NCBI RefSeq assembly: GCF_027066465.1
Contig: NZ_JAMONU010000175.1
Span: forward strand, 1 to 25,911
DNA from: Thermococcus sp.
Lineage (GTDB): Archaea > Methanobacteriota_B > Thermococci > Thermococcales > Thermococcaceae
Length of the DNA: 25,911 nt
Reading direction: 5' to 3'
In this document: piece after piece, positions 12,392 to 19,120 of the stretch
Position numbering within the stretch: position 1 is the stretch's first letter
Layout: each line of letters opens with the position of its first letter
Notes under the pieces: generated by a model
What the model was told of the DNA's origin: nothing
What the model saw: only the letters and a program-made list of their open reading frames with translations
Databases searched by the model: none
Position numbers and translations under genes: made by a program

Positions 12392-13556
12392 GGAGCTTTA
12401 TCCTCCTCGGACTGAGGAGAACCTTTGGGTGCTTGAGGAGAGCTTTTATGACCTCGGTGTAGTCGCCGCTGGCTATCTTCTCCGTATCGGCCCCGCTGAG
12501 AACCTGAATGAACAGGTCGAGGTCTTCATCCGTGAGCTTCTCCGTGACCTTCCTTACCTTGAGAACCTTCTCAAGCCTCTTTCCGTCGGTCTCCCACCAC
12601 TCCTTCGTGTAGTTCTGGAGCAACGAGAGGTTCTCCTCTTCCAGAGCTTTGACAATCCACTTGCTCGCTATCGTTCCGGCTTCCATTGCCTCGGCCATTC
12701 CACCGCCGTGCATCGGGTTTACCTGACGAGCTGCATCGCCGACGACGAGGACGTTGTCTTTCACGAGTTCCTTAACGAAGCCGCCAACGGGAACGAGACC
12801 AACGTTTATTTCGAGAAGTTTCTTGGCCGGAATCTTGTTCTCCTTCAGCCACTTGTCGAGGTAGTACTTGGCGGTCTTCGGATTGTCTGCGTTTATTCCT
12901 ATGCCGACGTTGGCCCTGTCTTCGTCCTTCGGGAAGACCCAGACGTAACCGCGAGGTGCTATCTCGTTGCCAAACCAGAGGTGGATTAAATCGGGGTCAA
13001 AGCCCTCGATGAGCATCTCGTACTCGTAGCTCGAATCAAACTCGTGTGGCGGGGCGTAGGTGTTTATTCCCGCTTTCCTCGCTATCGTGCTCTCGACGCC
13101 GTCAGCGGCGACGATAACGTCGGCGTAAATCTCAATCGGCTCGTCCTCGTGCTTGGCCTTGATTCCAACGACCTTTCCGTCCTTTCTTATGACGTCCAGA
13201 GCTTCAGTCCTCGCGAGAACGTCTGCCCCGGCCTTAGCGGCGTAGTAGGCGAGCATCTTGTCGAAGACCTTCCTCTCGAGGATAACACCGCTGACTTCTT
13301 TATACCTGAGCTCGAGCTCGTAACCGCTCGGGGAGTAGAGTTTTGCCCCGTAAACCTCGCGGTTGATGAAGCGCTTGTCGTAGGGAATGTCATACTTCTC
13401 GAAGACCTTTATGCTTATGCCCTCGGCGCACTGCTTAGGAGTCCCTATCGCCCACTTCTTGTCAATCATGAGAACGGAGTATCCGGCCTTTGCGACGTTT
13501 CTCGCCACTATGGGCCCCGCTATTCCCGCCCCAACGACGACGACGTCATACCTCAT
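12375..13556 (-). CDS. Geranylgeranyl reductase family flavoprotein
   Basis: A 393-residue FAD enzyme that saturates the double bonds of geranylgeranyl chains of archaeal membrane lipids. The N-terminal dinucleotide fold shows GAGIAG (residues 9-14), followed by the KQCAEG motif (Cys43) typical of archaeal reductases of this group. Further motifs are VIVAADGVES and the second FAD motif VGDAARQVNPMHGGG. The C-terminal ~100 residues are helical. Its ATG overlaps the ferredoxin stop by 4 bases, so the ferredoxin next door is the likely electron donor. As third gene behind surR it should respond to the same redox promoter. The 3' end overlaps the convergent gene by 17 bases. Confidence 0.92.
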   Translation of the reverse strand: MRYDVVVVGAGIAGPIVARNVAKAGYSVLMIDKKWAIGTPKQCAEGISIKVFEKYDIPYDKRFINREVYGAKLYSPSGYELELRYKEVSGVILERKVFDKMLAYYAAKAGADVLARTEALDVIRKDGKVVGIKAKHEDEPIEIYADVIVAADGVESTIARKAGINTYAPPHEFDSSYEYEMLIEGFDPDLIHLWFGNEIAPRGYVWVFPKDEDRANVGIGINADNPKTAKYYLDKWLKENKIPAKKLLEINVGLVPVGGFVKELVKDNVLVVGDAARQVNPMHGGGMAEAMEAGTIASKWIVKALEEENLSLLQNYTKEWWETDGKRLEKVLKVRKVTEKLTDEDLDLFIQVLSGADTEKIASGDYTEVIKALLKHPKVLLSPRRIKLLKELL

Positions 13557-13756
13557 GCTTTCACCTCCAGGGGTTCCTCACTGAGGGCTCCGACTGGACA
13601 GGCGCTGATGCATATTCTGCAGCTTATGCACTTGTCCTGGATAAACTCCCAGCCGCTTGAGTGTACCTCTATAGCCAAAGTCGGGCAGACTCCAGCACAG
13701 CCACCGCAGAGGTAACAGCGGTCTTCGTTAACAACGATTTTAATCTTCTCCGGCAT
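13553..13756 (-). CDS. Ferredoxin with two [4Fe-4S] cluster motifs
   Basis: A 67-residue electron carrier. Two complete CxxCxxCxxxCP motifs are visible: C14, C17, C20, C24 (CYLCGGCAGVCP) and C43, C46, C49, C53 (CISCRICISACP). It starts at ATG 13756 behind GGTGA and overlaps the 3' end of surR by 17 bases; it ends with ATGA on the geranylgeranyl reductase start. The position between a redox-sensing regulator and a lipid reductase suggests a dedicated electron donor for lipid saturation. This is inference from gene order, although archaeal geranylgeranyl reductases paired with ferredoxins are known. Confidence 0.93.
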   Translation of the reverse strand: MPEKIKIVVNEDRCYLCGGCAGVCPTLAIEVHSSGWEFIQDKCISCRICISACPVGALSEEPLEVKA

Positions 13757-14444
13757 CTCTTTCACCGCCGAGCTTTGTTTTTAGCCTCTCGTCATCTATC
13801 GTTATAATGCCGTCTTTTATTCTTAACGGGACGAATCTGTCCAGCTCGCTCGCCTTCTGAAGGACTTCCCTCTCCTTGAGGTTGAGCCTGTCGCTCAGCT
13901 CTTCAACGGTTGCCGAGCCGTTGAGAAGGATGTAGTGGAGGATTGCCAGCTGGGTCATGTCCCCGATTTCCTTGAGGTACGTGTCCTTAATCATGGCCAT
14001 GAGCCTGTCCCTTCTGCTCTCTATGGCCTGTAGGGCTTTCAGAGTTTTTTCAAGCTCTCCGCTCAGTGAGCGGAACGTTAGAATCATCTCCTCAAGCTTC
14101 TCCGGTTTTCCCTCTGGGAGTTTGATATGAACTTCTCCCACGTTTTCGTCTCCTAAGTCAAGTCCACGGTACCAGAATATGTTGGGAGTTACCGTTACCA
14201 CGTAGGTCTTGGCTATGTTTATGTCGTAGTATTTTCTCGCCGGACCTATAAAGGGTCCCTCCCTCTCGTAAGACTTCAGGATTCCCTCGCGCTCCATTAT
14301 TTTAAGGTGCTTTGCAACGGCCGTAGAGGAGACGCTAACCTTACTGCTCAGAAAACTGAAGTAGCACTCGGTGCAGGTGAGGTGGCTGAGCAAATCGCGC
14401 CTCACCCTGTTCCCCAAGATGTAGAAGATGTCCGGTTCAGCCAT
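13740..14444 (-). CDS. surR: Sulfur-responsive redox regulator SurR
   Basis: A 234-residue ArsR-like winged-helix transcription factor that controls hydrogen versus sulfur metabolism in Thermococcales. The N-terminal wing-helix domain carries the redox switch C24-T-E-C27 (LTCTECYF); oxidation of this pair abolishes DNA binding in the P. furiosus protein. Recognition-helix sequence SSTAVAKHLKIMEREG follows. A second winged-helix-like domain is near the C-terminus (GSATVEELSDRLNLKEREV). ATG 14442-14444 is chosen from family length and GGTGGTGTGGGG before it. The frame stays open for another ~290 codons upstream, antisense to pdo, which is not coding. It heads the operon surR-ferredoxin-geranylgeranyl reductase. 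Confidence 0.95.
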   Translation of the reverse strand: MAEPDIFYILGNRVRRDLLSHLTCTECYFSFLSSKVSVSSTAVAKHLKIMEREGILKSYEREGPFIGPARKYYDINIAKTYVVTVTPNIFWYRGLDLGDENVGEVHIKLPEGKPEKLEEMILTFRSLSGELEKTLKALQAIESRRDRLMAMIKDTYLKEIGDMTQLAILHYILLNGSATVEELSDRLNLKEREVLQKASELDRFVPLRIKDGIITIDDERLKTKLGGERDAGED

Positions 14445-14476
14445 GCCCCACACCACCCAAACTTGTAACGCAAAGC

Positions 14477-14487
14477 TTATATATTGG
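14477..14487 (-). promoter_or_regulatory. Predicted TATA box of surR
   Basis: The minus strand reads CCAATATATAAGC, with the TATA centred near 14480. It predicts transcription starting near 14454 and a leader of about 10 bases holding the ribosome-binding site. The SurR motif lies just upstream (14494-14510). Confidence 0.6.
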
Positions 14488-14493
14488 ACATTG

Positions 14494-14510
14494 AACTTAA
14501 GGTTGCAAAC
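14494..14510 (-). promoter_or_regulatory. Extended SurR binding motif between surR and pdo
   Basis: The minus strand reads GTT TGC AAC CTTAA GTT, an exact match to GTTn3AACn5GTT. It lies about 7 bp upstream of the surR TATA box and about 38 bp upstream of the pdo TATA box, so SurR can regulate itself and pdo. Autoregulation and control of pdo are known for P. furiosus SurR. Confidence 0.88.
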
Positions 14511-14545
14511 CTGGGGATTTTCACCCGGAGAAAATGGTTCGCGAT

Positions 14546-14555
14546 GATTATAAAC
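14546..14555 (+). promoter_or_regulatory. Predicted TATA box of pdo
   Basis: GATTATAAAC with TATA centred near 14551. The expected start falls at about 14575-14578, at the ATG itself (14577), so the pdo mRNA may be leaderless even though GGTG-rich sequence precedes the ATG. Confidence 0.5.
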
Positions 14556-14576
14556 CTTTAGATGGGGGTGTGGTGG

Positions 14577-15257
14577 ATGGGACTGATTAGTGATGCCGAC
14601 AAGAAGGTTATTAAGGAGGAGTTCTTCTCGAAGCTCACCGAACCGGTCAAGCTCATGGTCTTCACAGGAAAGGAGCACTGCCAGTACTGCGACCAGCTGA
14701 AGCAGCTCGTTCAAGAACTCAGCGAGCTTACCGACAAGCTCACCTACGAGTTCGTAGACTTCGACACCGAGGAGGGCAGGAAGAAGGCCGAGGAGTACAG
14801 GATTGACCGCGCTCCCGCTGTGAGCATAACCAGAAACGGCCAGGACGTTGGTGTCAGGTTCTTCGGCCTTCCGGCCGGCCACGAGTTCGGGGCCTTTCTT
14901 GAGGACATCGTTGATGTCAGCAACATGACCACCGACCTTATGCCAGAGAGCAAGGAAGCCCTTGCGAAGATTGACAGGGACGTTAGGATACTCGTCTTTG
15001 TAACGCCAACCTGCCCCTACTGCCCGCTCGCGGTTAGGATGGCCCACAAGTTCGCCATCGAGAACACCAACGCCGGTAAGGGCAAGATACTCGGTGATAT
15101 GGTAGAGGCGATTGAGTATCCAGAGTGGGCCGACCAGTACAGCGTCATGGCGGTTCCGAAGATAGTCATCCAGGTGGACGGCGAGGACAAGGTTCAGTTC
15201 GAGGGTGCTTATCCGGAGAAGATGTTCCTTGAGAAGCTTCTCTCCGCTCTGGAGTGA
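14577..15257 (+). CDS. Protein disulfide oxidoreductase Pdo (glutaredoxin-like)
   Basis: A 226-residue tandem thioredoxin-fold protein that forms, reduces or shuffles protein disulfides in the cytoplasm of hyperthermophiles. Two active sites are visible: C35-Q-Y-C38 (EHCQYCDQ) in the N-terminal fold and C146-P-Y-C149 (PTCPYCPL) in the C-terminal fold. Cis-proline segments lie at RAPAVSI and AVPKIVI. From memory it is nearly the same length as P. furiosus PDO and has the same active sites. ATG 14577 is chosen because it matches the family N-terminus MGLISDADKKVIKEEF; the longer frame begins inside the likely promoter. Divergent from surR, with which it probably works in redox homeostasis. Confidence 0.95.
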   Translation: MGLISDADKKVIKEEFFSKLTEPVKLMVFTGKEHCQYCDQLKQLVQELSELTDKLTYEFVDFDTEEGRKKAEEYRIDRAPAVSITRNGQDVGVRFFGLPAGHEFGAFLEDIVDVSNMTTDLMPESKEALAKIDRDVRILVFVTPTCPYCPLAVRMAHKFAIENTNAGKGKILGDMVEAIEYPEWADQYSVMAVPKIVIQVDGEDKVQFEGAYPEKMFLEKLLSALE

Positions 15258-15401
15258 GGGCTCCTCCTTGTTTATCCCTTTACGGCCCCCGTTGGTGAAC
15301 ATTTTCATACACTAAAGAACCTTGCGGGGCCTCTTCGGCTCCGAAATTCCTTCTTAAACTTTACGCAACCGATATAAAGCCTCTCCACCGAGATACCACT
15401 C

Positions 15402-15415
15402 GAAAAGCTTATATA
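15402..15415 (+). promoter_or_regulatory. Predicted promoter of the rpoH-rps7 operon
   Basis: The plus strand reads CGAAAAGCTTATATACC, an excellent BRE plus TATA (TTATATA, 15409-15415). The expected start is near 15438, about 40 bases before the rpoH start. A second TATA-like element, GATATAAAG, lies at about 15371-15379 and could serve as an additional upstream promoter. Confidence 0.7.
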
Positions 15416-15437
15416 CCGGAACCCGCAGGTGGGGGTA

Positions 15438-15500
15438 GTGAAATCGTTCTTGAAAAACGTTAAGGGGGCAATTCTCGGTGGCGGCGAAAAAGGAGTTTGA
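15438..15500 (+). CDS. Possible 20-codon upstream ORF overlapping the rpoH start
   Basis: A GTG start at 15438, preceded by GGTGGGGG, opens a 20-residue frame (MKSFLKNVKGAILGGGEKGV) with a TGA at 15498-15500, in a different frame from rpoH and crossing its start codon. The predicted transcription start coincides with this GTG, so it might be a leaderless leader peptide, or chance. No homology is expected at this length. Confidence 0.2.
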   Translation: MKSFLKNVKGAILGGGEKGV

Positions 15501-15726
15501 CATATTCGCTCACGTGCTGGTTCCCGAGCACAGAATCCTCAGTGAGGAGGAGAAGGAGGAGCTCCTCAGGAAGTACAGAATTAGAATTTCCCAGCTTCCG
15601 CAGATTAAGGCTTCTGACCCGGCCGTCGTTGCCCTTGGGGCCAAGCCCGGCGATGTCATTGAGATAAAAAGAAAGAGTCCAACGGCGGGTTACTACTACT
15701 ATTACCGTCTCGTCGTGGAGGACTGA
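15478..15726 (+). CDS. rpoH: DNA-directed RNA polymerase subunit H (Rpb5-like)
   Basis: An 82-residue archaeal subunit matching the C-terminal domain of eukaryotic Rpb5, located at the downstream DNA jaw of RNA polymerase. Visible family segments are HVLVPEHRILSEEEKEEL, QLPQIKASDPAV and the C-terminal SPTAGYYYYYRLVVED. The start is a GTG at 15478 giving MAAKKEFDIF; no ATG is available at the right place, and the GGGGG upstream is a modest ribosome-binding site. It is first in the operon with rpoB 17 bases downstream, the normal archaeal order. Confidence 0.95.
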   Translation: MAAKKEFDIFAHVLVPEHRILSEEEKEELLRKYRIRISQLPQIKASDPAVVALGAKPGDVIEIKRKSPTAGYYYYYRLVVED

Positions 15727-15743
15727 TTCTGGGGTGAGAGTTC

Positions 15744-18700
15744 ATGAGCAGAGGGGTTACCGTTAATGAGCCGATTTTAACTCCTGACGAGCTGTGGCTC
15801 GTTATGGAGTCCTACTGGAAGGAAAAGGGCCTCGTGAGACAGCACCTCGATTCTTACAACGCCTTTATTGAGCACGGCCTTCAGGATGTCATCAACGAGT
15901 TCGGCGGCGTCAAGCCCGACATTCCGGGCCTTGAGGTCAAGTTTGGGAGGATTAGACTTGGGGAACCCGAATTCCAGGAAGCTCAGGGGCAGAGGAGGCC
16001 GCTCTACCCAATGGACGCGAGAATAAGGAACCTCACATATTCCGCCCCGCTCTACCTTGAGATGATTCCCGTTGTCAACGGCATCGAGCAGGAGCCGGTT
16101 GAGGTCCGCATCGGTGAGCTACCGATAATGCTCAAGTCCAAAGCCTGCCGCCTCTACGGTCTCAGCGATGAGGAGCTCATAAAGCTCGGCGAGGACCCAA
16201 AGGACCCAGGGGGATACTTCATCATAAACGGCTCCGAAAGGGTTATCGTTTCTATCGAAGACCTAGCCCCGAACAAGACGTTGGTTGAGAGAGACGAAAG
16301 GCAGAACCGCGTTATAGCGAAGGTTTTCTCGTACAGACACGGCTACAGGGCTCTGGTTACCGTTGAGAGAAGAAAGGATGGAATCCTCTACGTTTCAATT
16401 CCCAACGTTCCCAAGCCTGTCAAGTTCGTTTACGTGATGAGAGCCCTCGGTCTCCTCAGCGATAAGGAGATAGTTGAGGCAGTAAGCGACGACCCGAGGA
16501 TTCAACAGATTCTCTTCGACAACCTCGAGGATGCAAGCGATATAAGAACCCAGGAGGAAGCTTTGGACCTTATAGGAAGGCTCTCGCTTCCGGGTCAGCC
16601 CAAGGAGTACAGGCTCAAGAGGGCCGAGCACATCATAGATAACAACCTCCTTCCGCACATGGGCGTCGAGCCTGAGAACAGGAAGGCTAAGGCTTACTAC
16701 CTCGGCATGATGGCTCTTAAGGTCCTTGAGCTTTCGCTCGGCCTGCGCGGTGAGGACGACAAGGACCACTACGCCAACAAGAGGCTCAAGTTAGCTGGAG
16801 ACCTTCTCAAGGACCTCTTCAGAATAGCCTTCGGCCAGCTCGTCAAGGACATGCAGTACCAAATGACCAAGACCTACCAGAGGAAAGGCGAGCGCTACAC
16901 TTTCGAGAACGTTCAGAGGTTTGTGAGAAACTCGATAAGGCCCGACGTCCTCAGCGAGAGGATTGAGCACGCGTTAGCTACCGGCGCCTGGCCCGGCGGA
17001 AGGACCGGTGTCAGCCAGCTCCTTGACAGAACCAACTACATCTCAACCCTCTCGCATCTCAGACGCATTACTTCACCCCTCAGCAGGGACCAGCCCCACT
17101 TCGAGGCCCGTGATTTGCACGGAACCCACTGGGGAAGAATCTGCCCGACCGAGACTCCGGAAGGCCCGAACTGCGGTCTCGTCAAGAACCTGGCTTTGAT
17201 GTCCCAGATAACCACGGGCATTCCCGAAGAGGAGGTTAGGACCTACCTTATGAAGCTTGGCATAGTTCCGATTGAGGAGAGAAGACCCGCCCCGGGACTC
17301 TACCGTGTCTACCTCAACGGTGTTCTCATCGGAACCATCGAAGACGGCGAGACGTTTGTGAAGAGAATTAGGGCGGACAGGAGAAGCGGCAAGATAAGCG
17401 ATGTGATAAACGTTGCCCTCTACGATGAGGGTGAGGTTAAGGAAATCTACGTTAACAGCGACGATGGTCGCGTTAGGAGACCCCTTATCATAGTCGAAAA
17501 CGGCAAACCAAAGCTCACCCGCGAGCATGTTGAGGCCATAAAGAACGGCCAGCTCATGTGGAGCGACCTAGTTAGGATGGGTGTTATTGAATACCTTGAC
17601 GCGGAGGAAGAGGAGAACGCCTACGTTGCAACATGGCCATGGGAGGTCACCGAGGAGCACACCCACCTCGAGCTTATGCCCGCCGCCATACTGGGCATTC
17701 CAGCTTCACTCGTTCCGTATCCTGAGCACAACGCGGCTCCAAGAAACACCTACGGCGCGGGCATGGCCAAGCAGAGCCTCGGTCTCGGCTGGGCCAACTT
17801 CAGGATTCGCGTCGATACGAGAGGTCACCTCATGCACTACCCAGAGGTTCCGCTCGTCAACTCAAGGATAATGAAGGCGGTTGGTTTCGAGGAGAGACCA
17901 GCTGGCCAGAACTTCGTGGTTGCGGTTCTCAGCTACCACGGCTACAACATGGAGGACGCAGTAATTATGAACAAGGCCTCAATCGAGCGCGGATTGGCCC
18001 GTTCAACGTTCTTCAGAACATATGAAGCCGAGGAGAAGAGGTATCTGGGCGGTCAGAAGGACACCTTTGAGATTCCCGACCCAACGATACAGGGCTACCT
18101 CGGCGAGAAATACTACAGGCATCTCGATGAAGACGGTCTGATATTCCCCGAATCCAAGGTCGAAGGAAAGGACGTTCTCGTTGGAAGAACTTCACCGCCG
18201 AGGTTCCTTGAGGAGCAGACTGGTCTCGGCGGCGTTGCCCTTCAGGGCAGGAGGGAGACTAGCGTTGCCGTCAGACCGAGCGAGAAGGGTGTTGTCGATA
18301 AGGTCATCGTCACCGAGACCGGGGACGGAACCAAGCTCGTTAAGGTCACCGTCAGGGACCTGCGCATTCCGGAGCTCGGTGACAAGTTCGCTTCAAGGCA
18401 CGGTCAGAAGGGCGTCATAGGCTTAATCGTTCCGCAGGAGGACATGCCTTGGACAGAGAGCGGCATCGTTCCGGATTTGATAGTCAATCCCCACGGTATC
18501 CCGAGCCGTATGACCGTCGGACAGCTCATCGAGGCCATAGGCGGAAAGGTCGCCTCGCTCAAGGGAAGGCGCGTTGACGGAACAGCTTTCATCGGCGAGC
18601 CGGAGGAAAGGCTCAGGAAGGAGCTTGAGGAGCTTGGCTTCAAGCACACCGGAAGGGAAATCATGTACGACGGCATAACCGGCAGGAGGCTCGAGGCGGA

Positions 18701-19115
18701 CATATTTGTCGGCGTCATCTACTACCAGAGGCTCCACCACATGGTTGCCGACAAGATGCACGCGCGCTCAAGGGGTCCGGTTCAGGTTCTCACAAAGCAG
18801 CCCACCGAGGGAAGGGCGAGGGAAGGCGGTCTTCGCTTTGGTGAGATGGAGCGTGACGTCCTCGTCGGCCACGGGGCGGCGATGTTGCTCATCGAGCGTC
18901 TCCTCGAGGAGAGCGACAAGACGGAAGTATGGGTCTGCGAGAACTGCGGACATCTGGCACTTGAGGACAAGCGCCGCGGCAAGGTTTACTGTCCGGTCTG
19001 CGGTGAGGAGGAGAGGATAAGCAAGGTTGAGATGAGCTACGCGTTTAAACTGCTCCTCGACGAGCTGAAGGCGATGGTGATTAGGCCTTCCCTCAAGCTT
19101 AAGGATAGGGTGTGA
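15744..19115 (+). CDS. rpoB: DNA-directed RNA polymerase subunit B (unsplit)
   Basis: A 1123-residue second-largest subunit of archaeal RNA polymerase. It is one chain, unlike the split B'/B'' of many methanogens. Recognisable regions include the fork/lobe segments near LYGLSDEEL, the conserved block HLRRITSPLSRDQPHFEARDL (part), the motif SYHGYNMEDAVIMNK that contacts the active centre, GDKFASRHGQKG with catalytic-loop basics, and a C-terminal zinc ribbon with C1065, C1068, C1083 and C1086. No intein interrupts these blocks. ATG 15744 has GGGGTGAG before it. It ends 5 bases before the chosen rpoA1 start. Confidence 0.98.
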   Translation: MSRGVTVNEPILTPDELWLVMESYWKEKGLVRQHLDSYNAFIEHGLQDVINEFGGVKPDIPGLEVKFGRIRLGEPEFQEAQGQRRPLYPMDARIRNLTYSAPLYLEMIPVVNGIEQEPVEVRIGELPIMLKSKACRLYGLSDEELIKLGEDPKDPGGYFIINGSERVIVSIEDLAPNKTLVERDERQNRVIAKVFSYRHGYRALVTVERRKDGILYVSIPNVPKPVKFVYVMRALGLLSDKEIVEAVSDDPRIQQILFDNLEDASDIRTQEEALDLIGRLSLPGQPKEYRLKRAEHIIDNNLLPHMGVEPENRKAKAYYLGMMALKVLELSLGLRGEDDKDHYANKRLKLAGDLLKDLFRIAFGQLVKDMQYQMTKTYQRKGERYTFENVQRFVRNSIRPDVLSERIEHALATGAWPGGRTGVSQLLDRTNYISTLSHLRRITSPLSRDQPHFEARDLHGTHWGRICPTETPEGPNCGLVKNLALMSQITTGIPEEEVRTYLMKLGIVPIEERRPAPGLYRVYLNGVLIGTIEDGETFVKRIRADRRSGKISDVINVALYDEGEVKEIYVNSDDGRVRRPLIIVENGKPKLTREHVEAIKNGQLMWSDLVRMGVIEYLDAEEEENAYVATWPWEVTEEHTHLELMPAAILGIPASLVPYPEHNAAPRNTYGAGMAKQSLGLGWANFRIRVDTRGHLMHYPEVPLVNSRIMKAVGFEERPAGQNFVVAVLSYHGYNMEDAVIMNKASIERGLARSTFFRTYEAEEKRYLGGQKDTFEIPDPTIQGYLGEKYYRHLDEDGLIFPESKVEGKDVLVGRTSPPRFLEEQTGLGGVALQGRRETSVAVRPSEKGVVDKVIVTETGDGTKLVKVTVRDLRIPELGDKFASRHGQKGVIGLIVPQEDMPWTESGIVPDLIVNPHGIPSRMTVGQLIEAIGGKVASLKGRRVDGTAFIGEPEERLRKELEELGFKHTGREIMYDGITGRRLEADIFVGVIYYQRLHHMVADKMHARSRGPVQVLTKQPTEGRAREGGLRFGEMERDVLVGHGAAMLLIERLLEESDKTEVWVCENCGHLALEDKRRGKVYCPVCGEEERISKVEMSYAFKLLLDELKAMVIRPSLKLKDRV

Positions 19116-19120
19116 TGGCC

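Noticed and set aside
14445..15308. 5' extension of the surR reading frame, open for almost 290 more codons on the minus strand
   Set aside because: It is antisense to pdo, which has clear family motifs, and covers both promoters. Known SurR proteins start at the chosen ATG and are about 230 residues long.
15328..15344. Hairpin GGGGCC-loop-GGCTCC between pdo and rpoH as a terminator
   Set aside because: No T-run follows the stem, and it lies upstream of the rpoH TATA box, so it is neither a convincing terminator nor a leader element.
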